In this document: piece after piece, positions 15,834 to 25,054 of the stretch
How the letters are laid out: each line of letters opens with the position of its first letter
Numbering within the stretch: position 1 is the first letter of the stretch
Origin: Flavobacterium aquatile LMG 4008 = ATCC 11947
Lineage (GTDB): Bacteria; Bacteroidota; Bacteroidia; Flavobacteriales; Flavobacteriaceae
DNA length: 64,000 nt
NCBI RefSeq assembly: GCF_000757385.1
Contig: NZ_JRHH01000001.1
Coordinates: 62,001-126,000, forward strand
Reading direction: 5' to 3'
Program-made: the position numbers and the translations under genes
Notes under the pieces: generated by a model
Seen by the model: only the letters and a program-made list of their open reading frames with translations
The model's database searches: none
Told to the model about the DNA's origin: nothing

Positions 15834-17528
15834 TTTAGAATATAAATTGGCGTCCAAACAGTAAATATCTTCTCTAAATTGTAGAATTCCTTTGCTTTCC
15901 CATGCAGTCCAATACAACTGATGCACAAATATATCGTTGGGAACTTTAACAACAATTGTTTTTAATTGTGGTTTTGGAAGTACTTTCTTTTCAATAATTA
16001 AAGTTGGATTTTTGGCTATAAGTTTGGCGTATTTCTTATCAATTTCAAGCTGCTTTTTTACACGTAATTTGTTATAATGATTGATGTCTGTTGTGTCTAT
16101 TATCGTTTTCAAAGACCATTTTGTAGTGTCATTTAAAATATGAGCTGCCATTTCCAATGGTTTTTCCAATCGCACGCAACCCGAACTTAGTGATCTATAA
16201 TTCAATGAGAAAAAGTCTCTATGATTGGTGTCGTGAAGATACACGGAATACTTGTTGGGAAAATTAATCTTCATCAATCCTAAGGAATTATTTCTTCCTG
16301 GATTTTGGACATACTTATATTTATAGGCATCTGATTTTTTCCAGGAATACGGACTAACTTCTTGGTTTTTATTGTTGAAAATTTGCAATCCTTTTTTTCT
16401 AAATACGCCTCTATCTTTTTCGGCTTCTGGATAAATGTCTTCTTTTAAAATAGTTGGTGGGACAGTCCAATTTGGATTCAAATTAATATTTGAAATTTTG
16501 GATTCTAGAATAGGAGTTGGTCTAGTGTCTTTTCCAACTACAACTTTTTGAGATAGAATTGTGTCGCCATCTTTAACGGCAACTATTGTATAATTTGGAA
16601 TGTTGATTAATAAATAGTGATTTCCAAAATCATGAGCATACCAACGCCATCTTTCTAAATTTGCTACAACTTGCTGAATTCGCATTTCTTTTGTGAAATT
16701 TAAAGCGTCAATGGTGCTTTTGCCAATTACTCCATCGGGTTTTAAACCATGTCTTGCTTGAAAAATTTTGACAGCTTCTTGCGTTTTTAGATCATAAACT
16801 GTGGATAAAACGGTGTCTTTTTCTACCATATCACCCCAATAAAGAAGTCGTTTTTTTACTGTAGGAATGTAATTATTCTTTTTATTTGGTAGAATTTTTT
16901 GTTTTAAATCGATAGTTCCAATTTGGTCTTCGGGCATTTTTTTTAGAATTTCAAGACAAGATTTTAATGCATTATAAACGCTATGCTGAGGTTTACTTTT
17001 TTTAAATACTTCTTCAAATTTATCATTGTCAATACAATCAAAAAGTAATTTGTTTATTTCAATATTTTTATCTTCAAGATCCCAATCATTATACAATTCT
17101 TTTGGATTTAATTTTCCAAATGTGATGTGTTTAACGTACAACTGAACGCTTAAAGTTAAGAGTAAATCATACTCTATGTGCAATGAATCGGGTAAATTAT
17201 CGAATTTTTCCTCGAATGATTTTATGTTATTCAAATTATAATCTTTCGATTCTAAACCTTCATATTCAGCTAAACTAATTTCAGAAATTAAAAAATCCCT
17301 ATATTTTTTAGATTCCCAAACGGTTTCATTATTATAATTTTTATAAAAAGATTTTAGTTCTTCATTCTTGAATTCATTGATATAAGTAGAATCAATTTTT
17401 ATTTTTTCTTTTTTGAAAATAGAAAAGTCAATAAAAGAGGCATTCGCAGAAGAAATAGAAGTATTATTTCTCTTGCAACTTGAAACAGCAATAATAAGAA
17501 GTAGTAGGTAAAGTTTATTCATAGGCAT
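15822..17528 (-). CDS. L,D-transpeptidase (YcbB-like) lipoprotein
   Basis: The 568-residue protein has a lipoprotein signal ending in AVSSC (C18), so it is probably membrane-anchored. After an N-terminal scaffold region comes a peptidoglycan-binding domain (about 245-278, AVKIFQARHGLKPDGVIG), then a YkuD domain with H432 (YLHDT) and the nucleophile C451 (SSGCVRL). It resembles E. coli LdtD/YcbB, which makes 3-3 cross-links. The annotated ATG could instead be the second Met (17522). Its 5' end overlaps the GNAT gene stop by 14 bp, so the two are co-transcribed. Confidence 0.9.
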   Translation of the reverse strand: MPMNKLYLLLLIIAVSSCKRNNTSISSANASFIDFSIFKKEKIKIDSTYINEFKNEELKSFYKNYNNETVWESKKYRDFLISEISLAEYEGLESKDYNLNNIKSFEEKFDNLPDSLHIEYDLLLTLSVQLYVKHITFGKLNPKELYNDWDLEDKNIEINKLLFDCIDNDKFEEVFKKSKPQHSVYNALKSCLEILKKMPEDQIGTIDLKQKILPNKKNNYIPTVKKRLLYWGDMVEKDTVLSTVYDLKTQEAVKIFQARHGLKPDGVIGKSTIDALNFTKEMRIQQVVANLERWRWYAHDFGNHYLLINIPNYTIVAVKDGDTILSQKVVVGKDTRPTPILESKISNINLNPNWTVPPTILKEDIYPEAEKDRGVFRKKGLQIFNNKNQEVSPYSWKKSDAYKYKYVQNPGRNNSLGLMKINFPNKYSVYLHDTNHRDFFSLNYRSLSSGCVRLEKPLEMAAHILNDTTKWSLKTIIDTTDINHYNKLRVKKQLEIDKKYAKLIAKNPTLIIEKKVLPKPQLKTIVVKVPNDIFVHQLYWTAWESKGILQFREDIYCLDANLYSKLRY

Positions 17529-17967
17529 AATGCAACTTCTTTTTCATTATATAGTGAACTCCGATATCTGAAATAGTAAAAGGACTTCCAATTATTTCGT
17601 AACCAATTTTTTTATAAAAATTTACAGCATTTTCTCTTGCATTGAACCAAATAATGGAGCCTTCTTTATTTGAAACATATTCTTCAGAGTACTTTACTAA
17701 TAGTTCTCCGTAACCTTTCTTTTGAAATTCAGGTAAAATTGCCATTCCTCTAATCTGGAATTGATTTTCATTATTAAAATTACTACTATTATTTTGAAAA
17801 ACCGAAACAACTCCTATTAATTTTTCGTCAAGAAATAATCCAAAATGTACTGTTGAAGGTAAATCATCACCATCAAAATGACAACTTTCAATGGGTTTTC
17901 CATTTCTTAAAACAGGATGACGCACGGCAATTGCCTCAGTTGATGTTATGTTTTGAATTTTTATCAT
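17515..17967 (-). CDS. GNAT family N-acetyltransferase
   Basis: The 150-residue protein is a single GNAT domain. The acetyl-CoA loop is in MAILPEFQKKGYGELLVKY (Q/R-x-x-G-x-G type), followed by FNARENAVNFYKKIGYEIIG, the usual C-terminal beta-bulge. The acceptor is unknown. It is the first gene of a two-gene unit with the YcbB-like transpeptidase. Confidence 0.85.
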   Translation of the reverse strand: MIKIQNITSTEAIAVRHPVLRNGKPIESCHFDGDDLPSTVHFGLFLDEKLIGVVSVFQNNSSNFNNENQFQIRGMAILPEFQKKGYGELLVKYSEEYVSNKEGSIIWFNARENAVNFYKKIGYEIIGSPFTISDIGVHYIMKKKLHYAYE

Positions 17968-18071
17968 AATTTTTCGGACTGCAAAGAAACAGATAACAAT
18001 TTAATAATAAATATTTTACGACGATTTATTTTTGTAGAATTTGTTTTACAGAAATTTTTTTTAAAAAAAAC

Positions 18072-18103
18072 TTGCATCCAATAAAACAATTGCTTTATAT
18101 TTG
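18072..18103 (+). promoter_or_regulatory. tRNA-Gly promoter (TTG-N21-TATATTTG)
   Basis: TTG at 18072-18074 and TATATTTG at 18096-18103 match the Bacteroidetes -33/-7 consensus. Transcription should start near 18108, about 30 nt before the mature tRNA end. Confidence 0.75.
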
Positions 18104-18138
18104 CACTCACAAAACAAGGACATGTGTCTTAGTTTAAT

Positions 18139-18195
<57 letters not shown>

Positions 18196-18211
<16 letters not shown>

Positions 18212-18341
18212 CTTTAAAAAACCGATAAGTAATTATCGGTTTTTTTTATGTAAAAAGTTTTGGCGAGAAGTTTATCCCGATACTTCGGGAAGCCTCGTCT
18301 TCCGCTCTTTAAAAAACCGATAAGAAATTATCGGTTTTTTT
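18196..18341 (+). repeat. Direct duplication of tRNA-Gly 3' end plus terminator
   Basis: 18196-18246 and 18291-18341 are near-identical direct repeats, with one substitution in about 51 bp. Each contains the last 15 tRNA bases and the ACCGATAA..TTATCGGT terminator hairpin. Between them lies a degraded T-arm-like stretch with the hairpin TCCCGATACTTCGGGA inserted. The second copy also serves as a terminator facing pepE. Confidence 0.8.
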
Positions 18342-18345
18342 ATTT

Positions 18346-19059
18346 TCAAATTTTCCCTAGATAATTCAAGTCGGTTTCTGGATTTAACTCTTCTGGATTT
18401 TGATTTTGTAAAAACAATCTCGCTGTTAAAGCTCCTTTTAAAATTATTGCATCACCTTTTACATCAAGCCAACTTCCTTCGCGAAGTCCAAGAACTGGTG
18501 TCGAATTGAATGCATGAAATTCTTTAATTCTAGTTTCACGAGTTTCACCCATGTGTTTGCTTTGCAAATCAGCATCTAGATAGTGCGGATTCAAATTAAA
18601 CGGAATTGCACCTAATGTTTTAAAACTTGGCGGATAAATAATCGGCATATCGTTGGTCGTTTGCATAGAAATTCCTGTAATATTACTTCCAGCGCTCGAT
18701 CCTAAATATGGTGTTCCGTTTTCAATAGCGTTCGACAAAACTTCCATCACATTGTTTTGATATAATTGTGTTACTAACAAAAAGGTGTTTCCGCCACCAG
18801 TAAAAATACCTTCTGCTTTTTCAATTGCTTCTGTCGGATTTTCAAATTCGTGTAATCCAATAACTTTTTTATTTATTTTGGCAAATGCTTCTTGCACGCG
18901 TGAGGTGTATTCGTCATGCGTCATTCCACCAGGTCGAGCGTACGGAATAAAAAGTATTGTATTGCAGTTTTCAAAATGATTTTCTAAAGTAGGCAATAAG
19001 TACTCTAAATAACCGCTTCCATGAATAGTTGAAGTACTAGCTATAATCAGGTTTTTCAT
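18346..19059 (-). CDS. pepE: Peptidase E (Asp-dipeptidase, S51 family)
   Basis: The 237-residue cytosolic serine peptidase has the class I glutamine-amidotransferase-like fold. The nucleophile is S122 in the elbow LGSSAGSN, the oxyanion strand is IFTGGGNTF, and later motifs include LNPHYLD. Relatives cleave dipeptides with N-terminal aspartate. A start 11 codons further upstream (19092) is open, but the family begins at MKNLIIASTST, so the ATG at 19059 is chosen. Confidence 0.85.
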   Translation of the reverse strand: MKNLIIASTSTIHGSGYLEYLLPTLENHFENCNTILFIPYARPGGMTHDEYTSRVQEAFAKINKKVIGLHEFENPTEAIEKAEGIFTGGGNTFLLVTQLYQNNVMEVLSNAIENGTPYLGSSAGSNITGISMQTTNDMPIIYPPSFKTLGAIPFNLNPHYLDADLQSKHMGETRETRIKEFHAFNSTPVLGLREGSWLDVKGDAIILKGALTARLFLQNQNPEELNPETDLNYLGKI

Positions 19060-19186
19060 ATGATTTATCTGTTTGAAATAATTTTTCATCAAATTTACAA
19101 ATTAATAATTAACATAATTTTACAATTGCGTTGGCTAATTTTTTTGAAGATTATAAAATACATTTACAGAATAAATTACAAATTAG

Positions 19187-19918
19187 GTGTTAAAATATTA
19201 CAAGACTTTTTTCCTATTTTTATTTTTAGCAAATTCGATTTCGGCTCAACAAAGAGACTTGAAATTGTTGAGAGGTAAAGTGGTGTCAAATACGTACGAT
19301 TTAGGAGGAATAAATGTTGTTAATACTAGAGATGATAGTTTTGTTCTTACATTACAAAATGGTTTTTTTCAAATAAAAGCTGCCGTTGGTGACACGTTGG
19401 TTTTTTCGGCTGTTCAGTTTAAAGGAATTAAAGTAAAACTCAAGCAATCCGATTTTGATCGAGATGTTTTCGAGGTAAAACTGCAGGTTCAAGTAACAGA
19501 ATTAGACGAAGTGGTTATCGATGAAAATAAAATATCAGCTGTTTCTTTAGGAATTGTATCTAAAAATCAGAAAAAATATACTCCAGCAGAACGAAAATTA
19601 TATACAGCTACAACTGGTTCAGGATTAGTTTCATTTGATGCTATTTTAAATGCAATTTCTGGGAGAACAACTATGCTAAAAAAGGAGTTAGTTTTAGAGA
19701 AAAATGGAATTGTAATGCAAAAAATCACCAACTGGTTCGAAGATTCCTATTTTATTGAAAAGCTAAAAATTCCTGCCGATTATGTAAACGGATTTAAGTA
19801 TTTCATAGTTGATGATAAAAGTTTGGTTGATGCTGTAAATGCCAGAAATAAAACGCTGACTACATTCGTTATGGGCAATTTGGCCGAAAAATATATAAAA
19901 TTATTAAACGAAAAATAG
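19187..19918 (+). CDS. Secreted CarboxypepD_reg-like domain protein
   Basis: The 243-residue protein has a signal peptide (FFLFLFLANSISAQ), then a carboxypeptidase-regulatory-like beta-sandwich at about 27-110 (LLRGKVVSNTYDLGGINVVNT, GDTLVFSAVQFKG, ELDEVVI) like the N-terminal plug-preceding domain of TonB receptors. No receptor barrel follows. The rest is helical and unrecognised. The start codon is probably GTG. A paralogue follows after 7 bp. Confidence 0.75.
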   Translation: MLKYYKTFFLFLFLANSISAQQRDLKLLRGKVVSNTYDLGGINVVNTRDDSFVLTLQNGFFQIKAAVGDTLVFSAVQFKGIKVKLKQSDFDRDVFEVKLQVQVTELDEVVIDENKISAVSLGIVSKNQKKYTPAERKLYTATTGSGLVSFDAILNAISGRTTMLKKELVLEKNGIVMQKITNWFEDSYFIEKLKIPADYVNGFKYFIVDDKSLVDAVNARNKTLTTFVMGNLAEKYIKLLNEK

Positions 19919-19925
19919 TTAGTTT

Positions 19926-20723
19926 ATGAAGCTAAAACTACTTTTATTTTTTTTACTCATAACCACTTTTGGTTTTGCTCAAGGAGGAAAGCTTAAAGTG
20001 TTGAAAGGGATTATTGTGTCAGATTCTGTAAGAGTTGAACGTGTTACTGTAACTAATTTAACTCAAGGAACATTTTCTGTTTCTGATGATTTGGGACAGT
20101 TTTCCATTTTTGCAATTGAAGGCGATAATTTGGTTTTTTCAAGTGTAGTTTTCGAATCGGTTTCAGTAATTTTAAAAGCTACCGATTTTCAAAAATTGCT
20201 TTTTACAGTCGAATTGGATGTTAATGTCAATCAACTTGATGAGGTAAAAATTGGTGCGTTTAAACTTTCAGGAGATTTAACTTATGATGCAAAACGAATT
20301 AAAGTGAAACCAGTTTATAAAATTGATTTGCCAAAAATTGATTTTTCACAACTTGAAATTACTGGAGTTAAAGACAGAGTTTTGTCGCCTATTCCAGGCT
20401 TTAATCAGCAACCGCTTGGTGGTTTAAATTTTGTAAATATTGCAAAAGCAGTATTCAACTCGGGTTCTTCAAAGAAAGAGCGCTTTACTGTAAAGACTCA
20501 GATTTACTCATCAGAAGCATTTGTAACTACAATAAAAAAATCCTTCAATGAAAGTTTTTTTACAAACACATTAAAAATAAAAGAGGACGAAGTCGGACGA
20601 TTTTTAAATTTCTGCACTACAGATGAACGAAAAGAAAAATGGCTTTTAAAACCAGAAAATCAGTTGGCTTTGGTAGATTATTTGACAAAAAAAGGAGAAG
20701 AATTTAATAAAATTAATGACTAA
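19926..20723 (+). CDS. Secreted CarboxypepD_reg-like domain protein, paralogue
   Basis: The 265-residue protein has a signal peptide (LLLFFLLITTFGFAQ) and the same architecture as its upstream neighbour: LKVLKGIIVSDSVRVERVTVTNL, GDNLVFSSVVFES and NQLDEVKI, then an unrecognised helical tail. The two genes are tandem duplicates with diverged C-terminal halves. A DUF6702-like gene follows 20 bp later. The function is unknown; periplasmic or surface location is inferred. Confidence 0.75.
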   Translation: MKLKLLLFFLLITTFGFAQGGKLKVLKGIIVSDSVRVERVTVTNLTQGTFSVSDDLGQFSIFAIEGDNLVFSSVVFESVSVILKATDFQKLLFTVELDVNVNQLDEVKIGAFKLSGDLTYDAKRIKVKPVYKIDLPKIDFSQLEITGVKDRVLSPIPGFNQQPLGGLNFVNIAKAVFNSGSSKKERFTVKTQIYSSEAFVTTIKKSFNESFFTNTLKIKEDEVGRFLNFCTTDERKEKWLLKPENQLALVDYLTKKGEEFNKIND

Positions 20724-20743
20724 TAATTTAGTAGTTTTGAAGT

Positions 20744-21244
20744 ATGAAAAAACTTTTTAGAAATAGCATTTTACTTTTACTTTTTGTGATGTTTTCTTCC
20801 ATGACAGTTCATAAGTTTTATGTTGCTATTTATAAAGTTGAATTCGCTCCACAAAAGAAAATGGTGCAAATTACAACCCGAATATTTGTCGACGATTTAA
20901 ACATTGCTTTAGGGAAAAAATACAGTAAAAAAACATTTCTTGGAGAAGATAAAGAATCTGAAAATGATATTATTTTACTGAAAAAATACCTTGCAGAAAA
21001 ATTCATAATTAAAGTCAATGGTGAACAAAAACCTATGAACTTTTTAAGCAAAGAACTTGAAAACAATGTGCTAATTTGTTATCTAAACAGCAAAGAAATT
21101 TCAAAAATTAAAACTTTAGAAATTCAGAATTCGGTGCTAACTGAAATCTACGACGAACAACAAAATATCATTCAAGCAAATTTTAATGGAGAAAAACACA
21201 GTTTACTTCTCACTTCCGAAAAAATTAACGGAATGTTAAAATAA
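20744..21244 (+). CDS. DUF6702-like secreted protein
   Basis: The 166-residue protein has an N-terminal hydrophobic signal (ILLLLFVMFSSMTVHKFYVAIYKVEF) and a compact beta-rich domain with RIFVDDLNIAL, as in the small DUF6702 family. That family usually lies just upstream of an M1-type metallopeptidase gene in Flavobacteriaceae, as it does here (62 bp). The function is not known. Confidence 0.7.
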   Translation: MKKLFRNSILLLLFVMFSSMTVHKFYVAIYKVEFAPQKKMVQITTRIFVDDLNIALGKKYSKKTFLGEDKESENDIILLKKYLAEKFIIKVNGEQKPMNFLSKELENNVLICYLNSKEISKIKTLEIQNSVLTEIYDEQQNIIQANFNGEKHSLLLTSEKINGMLK

Positions 21245-21306
21245 TTTCAAAAACTTTGTTCTGAACTAAAAAATAGTACATTTATAGCTTCAAACATTCT
21301 ACTATT

Positions 21307-23544
21307 ATGAAGCAGTTTTTTAGTTTACTACTTGTTTTACCATGTGTTCTTTTTTCTCAAGAAGCTCCAAAACCAAAAACTCAAAGCGAAAAAAACCCTG
21401 ATAAATTTAAGCAAATGTACGATTTGTTGGCAACACCAAATATGTACAGAACGGCATCTGGCGCACCTGGACCAGAATATTATCAGCAAAAAGCCGATTA
21501 TAAAATAGATATCGAATTAGACGATAAAAACACAAAGCTATACGGTCAAGAAACGGTAACTTATACCAATAACGCCAAAGAATCGTTAGATTATATGTGG
21601 ATGCAATTAGATCAAAACCAGCAGTCTAGAAAGTCACTTTCGCCATTAGTAGAAAGTAATGTGACCGATCCAGCTGCAAGTCCGAAAGGATTTTCAAGAA
21701 AGTATCTTGAAGAAGATTTTGATGGCGGTTTGAATATAGAATATGTAAAAGATGCTTCTGGGAAACCGATGAAATATACCATTAATCAAACAATGATGCG
21801 TATTGAATTGGACAAACCATTAAAATATAATGAGAAAATTTCGTTTTCAATAAAATGGTGGTATAACATCAATAATTACCGTCTTGATGGCGGTCGTTCT
21901 GGATATGAACATTTTGATAAAGATGGAAATAATTTGTATGTTATTGCTCAATTCTACCCAAGAATGGCGGTTTATAATGATGTTGAAGGTTGGCAGAATC
22001 AGCAATTTTGGGGTTCAGGCGAATTTGCATTACCATTTGGAGATTTTGAAGTAAACATTACCGTTCCAGCTGATCATATTCTTGAAGCAACTGGCGATTT
22101 GTTGAACAGAAGTGAAGTATTTACCAAAGCACAATTAGAACGTTATCAATTAGCCGAAAAAACATTCGATAAACCTGTAGTTGTTGTTACTCAAGCCGAA
22201 GCCGAAGCTGCTGAAAAAGGATTTTCTGACAAGAAAAAAACTTGGAAATTTAAAGCTACAAATGTTCGTGATTTCGGAATTTCAACATCAAGAAAATTTA
22301 TGTATGATGCCATGGCTGTGAAGTTGGAAACAAGAAATACAATGGCAATTTCACTTTATCCAAAAGAAGGAAATCCGCTTTGGGGTGAATATTCAACTCG
22401 TGCTGTTGCACATACTTTAAAAAGTTATTCAAGCCACACCTTTGACTATCCTTATCCAAAAGCAATTTCGATAAATGCCGAAGATCAAGGTATGGAATAT
22501 CCAATGATTTGTTGGAATTTTGGTCGTCCTGGACCAGATGGAGTAACGCCAGAAAGAACCAGAACCGGAATGATAAGTGTTATTGTTCACGAGGTTGGAC
22601 ACAACTTTTTTCCGATGATTGTAAATTCTGATGAGCGTCAATGGACTTGGATGGATGAAGGTTTAAATTCGTTTATGGAATATATGGCATTGATGGAATG
22701 GGATCCAAATTTCCCAGCAGATCGTGGTCCAGCAAAAAATATTGTACCTTACATGAGCGGCGATCAAAAAGGTTTAGAGCCAATTATGTCAAATTCAGAA
22801 AGTATTCGTCAGTTTGGAAATAACGCTTATGGAAAACCTGCAGCGGCTTTAAATATTCTTCGTGAAACTGTAATGGGTAGAGAATTATTTGATTACGCAT
22901 TCAAAACCTATGCTAATAGATGGAAATTTAAACATCCTACACCAGAAGATTTCTTTAGAACTATGGAAGATGCATCTGCATTCGATTTAGATTGGTATTG
23001 GAGAGGTTGGTTTTATACAACAGATACAAATGATATCGGAATTAAAGAAGTTAAAAAATATTTTGTAAGCAACGAGCCATCTAAAGAAACAGAAGAATTC
23101 TTAAAAACTAGAAGAAGAAGAAATAGAATTGAAGGTCCGATGGTATTTATGATTGCCGATGGAAGTGAAAGTTACAAACCAGCGCTTAATAAACCATTTG
23201 AGATAAAAGACAGTAAAGCATTAGACGAATATATTAATCAAACTTTTTCTAAAGAAGAGCAAGCCAAATTAAAATCGCCTAAGTATTTCTATCAAGTAAC
23301 TTTTGAAAAACCAGGCGAATTAGTGATGCCAATTTTGGTGGAGCTTACATTTGAAGATGGAACTACAGAGAATCACCATTTCCCAGCGCAAATTTGGAGA
23401 ATGAACGACAAAATTGCAAACAGAACTTTTGCTACAAGTAAAGCGGTTACAAAAATTGTTGTTGATTCAAAACTTGAAACTGCAGATGTTGATGTTTCTA
23501 ACAACACTTGGCCAAAACAAGAGGTAAAATCTAAATTTGATTAA
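21307..23544 (+). CDS. M1 family metallopeptidase
   Basis: The 745-residue secreted aminopeptidase-like protein has a signal peptide (FFSLLLVLPCVLFSQ). A beta-saddle N-domain (residues ~65-330) precedes the gluzincin core. The zinc motif is HEVGH at 428-432 with the third ligand E451 in WMDEGLNSFMEY. The exopeptidase GAMEN motif is replaced by GMEYP (395-399). Its C-terminal half contains a basic RRRRN segment. It probably degrades peptides in the periplasm; specificity is unknown. Confidence 0.9.
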   Translation: MKQFFSLLLVLPCVLFSQEAPKPKTQSEKNPDKFKQMYDLLATPNMYRTASGAPGPEYYQQKADYKIDIELDDKNTKLYGQETVTYTNNAKESLDYMWMQLDQNQQSRKSLSPLVESNVTDPAASPKGFSRKYLEEDFDGGLNIEYVKDASGKPMKYTINQTMMRIELDKPLKYNEKISFSIKWWYNINNYRLDGGRSGYEHFDKDGNNLYVIAQFYPRMAVYNDVEGWQNQQFWGSGEFALPFGDFEVNITVPADHILEATGDLLNRSEVFTKAQLERYQLAEKTFDKPVVVVTQAEAEAAEKGFSDKKKTWKFKATNVRDFGISTSRKFMYDAMAVKLETRNTMAISLYPKEGNPLWGEYSTRAVAHTLKSYSSHTFDYPYPKAISINAEDQGMEYPMICWNFGRPGPDGVTPERTRTGMISVIVHEVGHNFFPMIVNSDERQWTWMDEGLNSFMEYMALMEWDPNFPADRGPAKNIVPYMSGDQKGLEPIMSNSESIRQFGNNAYGKPAAALNILRETVMGRELFDYAFKTYANRWKFKHPTPEDFFRTMEDASAFDLDWYWRGWFYTTDTNDIGIKEVKKYFVSNEPSKETEEFLKTRRRRNRIEGPMVFMIADGSESYKPALNKPFEIKDSKALDEYINQTFSKEEQAKLKSPKYFYQVTFEKPGELVMPILVELTFEDGTTENHHFPAQIWRMNDKIANRTFATSKAVTKIVVDSKLETADVDVSNNTWPKQEVKSKFD

Positions 23545-23566
23545 ATTAACGAATAATTTTCATTTA

Positions 23567-23590
23567 TAACTTTGCGAGTTTGTAACTTTG
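23567..23590 (+). promoter_or_regulatory. Tandem -7 elements (TAACTTTG twice)
   Basis: Two exact copies of TAACTTTG (23567-23574 and 23583-23590) lie 27-50 bp upstream of the tatA-like start. They may be two promoters 16 bp apart or a duplication. Confidence 0.5.
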
Positions 23591-23617
23591 CAATCTTATA
23601 ATAAATACATTTAGATT

Positions 23618-23941
23618 ATGTTTGGAATAGGTGGCGGCGAAATGATTTTCATAATTTTTATTGCCCTAATGCTTTTTGGTTCAGATAAAATTCCGGTTAT
23701 TGCTCGTAACTTGGGTAAAGGAATGGCGCAGTTAAAAAATGCTACAAATGAAATTAAAAGCGAAATCAATAAAAGTGCTCAAGCCAACGGATTAGATACT
23801 TCAATGAAGGATTTAACTAACGTTTTTAACTCAGAAGTTGATAGTGTGAAAGGAAGTTTAGATACCAATTTGACTAATCCTTTAGATAAAATCAAAGAAG
23901 ATATTGACGATTTAACTGGTCCAATAAAACGCCAAATGTAA
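23618..23941 (+). CDS. tatA: Twin-arginine translocase subunit TatA/TatB-like
   Basis: The 107-residue protein has the hallmarks of TatA/B: a short N-terminus with E8, one transmembrane helix (about 8-22), the FG hinge (F20-G21), then the amphipathic helix IPVIARNLGKGMAQLKNAT and a polar tail with a weak coiled coil. TatA oligomers form the passage for folded proteins. TatA and TatB cannot be separated safely by sequence alone. It overlaps the PAP2 gene start by one base (TAATG). Confidence 0.85.
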   Translation: MFGIGGGEMIFIIFIALMLFGSDKIPVIARNLGKGMAQLKNATNEIKSEINKSAQANGLDTSMKDLTNVFNSEVDSVKGSLDTNLTNPLDKIKEDIDDLTGPIKRQM

Positions 23942-24492
23942 TGCTCGAAAAAGTAATTGCACTCGATAAAGAATTATTGATTTTCCTTAACGGATTGGGT
24001 TCGTCAACTTTCGACGGATTTTGGTTAATTATCACCAAACAGCTGCATTGGCTACCGCTTTTTTTATTGGTTTTTTATCTTTTGTATAAAAAATTAGACA
24101 CTAAAAGTTTATTGATAGCACTTGTTTTTATTGCTATTTTGATATTGGTTTGTGATCAAACGGCAAATCTTTTCAAGAACACGTTTCAACGATTACGACC
24201 TTGTAATGATCCCGAAATTAAAGATATTATCAGAGTCGTAAAATCAAGTAGCTCCTTTAGTTATTTTTCGGGTCATGCTGTTAATTCTATGGCAACAGCG
24301 GTTTTCGTATTTATGATTATGAAACGCTATTATAAATATGCTTTTTTGGTATTTTCATTTCCTTTAATATTTGCTTACAGTAGAATTTATCTAGGCTTAC
24401 ACTTTCCATTAGATATTCTCACCGGATATATTTTCGGAAGTATTTTCGGATTTCTTTTCTATAAAGCATACAACTATTATTTAAACAAATAA
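23941..24492 (+). CDS. PAP2 superfamily membrane phosphatase
   Basis: The 183-residue integral membrane protein has all three PAP2 motifs: KxxxxxxRP at 79-87, SGH at 110-112 and SRxxxxxHxxxD at 147-158. The active site faces the periplasm in this family. Likely substrates are lipid phosphates such as undecaprenyl pyrophosphate or phosphatidic acid; sequence alone does not decide. It is translationally coupled to the tatA-like gene. Confidence 0.9.
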   Translation: MLEKVIALDKELLIFLNGLGSSTFDGFWLIITKQLHWLPLFLLVFYLLYKKLDTKSLLIALVFIAILILVCDQTANLFKNTFQRLRPCNDPEIKDIIRVVKSSSSFSYFSGHAVNSMATAVFVFMIMKRYYKYAFLVFSFPLIFAYSRIYLGLHFPLDILTGYIFGSIFGFLFYKAYNYYLNK

Positions 24493-24589
24493 GTTGCAGT
24501 TCATCGATTTTCGTAGTTGATTTTAAACCAGGTATAATTTTCATTACTTTTTTTACTAATTTTATAAAACCAAAAAAAAAATAAATAGT

Positions 24590-25024
24590 ATGAAAAAAAG
24601 TATTCTATTTCTCGCTTTTGTATCAATGTTAGTTCTTGCATCTTGTAATTGTGCAAAAAATCAAAAATCATCCAATGCATTATTCAGTTCTACTTGGGAA
24701 TTGGATTATATTTCTGGACCAAGAATAGCTTTCGATGGTTTGTTTCCCGATAATAAACCACAAATAACTTTTGAAACCAACGGAAAAGCAAGCGGAACTT
24801 CTAGTTGTAACGGATTTTCAACTACATTTACACGTACAGAGAACACCATTAAAATTGAAGAACCTGGAGCAATGACAATGCGTTATTGCGAAGGTGGAGG
24901 CGAACAAGTGTTTCTTCAAACAATGAAAAAAGTAAATAAATATGCTATTAGTAGCGACGGCAAACTTAATTTAATGATTGATGATGTTCCGTTTATGCGA
25001 TTTAAGCCTGTAACCAAAAAATAA
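24590..25024 (+). CDS. META domain lipoprotein
   Basis: The 144-residue protein has a lipoprotein signal ending LASC (C19) and one META domain: STWELDYISGP, ITFETNGKASGTSSCNGFSTTF and a PGAMTMRYC segment, as in HslJ-like proteins. It is likely anchored in the outer or inner membrane. The function of META proteins is mostly unknown; HslJ relates to heat and novobiocin tolerance. Confidence 0.88.
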   Translation: MKKSILFLAFVSMLVLASCNCAKNQKSSNALFSSTWELDYISGPRIAFDGLFPDNKPQITFETNGKASGTSSCNGFSTTFTRTENTIKIEEPGAMTMRYCEGGGEQVFLQTMKKVNKYAISSDGKLNLMIDDVPFMRFKPVTKK

Positions 25025-25054
25025 ATTCTAGTTCTAAATTATTAAAACCAATAA

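Noticed and set aside
19187..20723. The two CarboxypepD_reg-like genes considered as truncated TonB receptors
   Set aside because: Each has its own signal peptide, similar length and intact reading frame, and no plug or barrel remnants follow, so they look like a stand-alone family.
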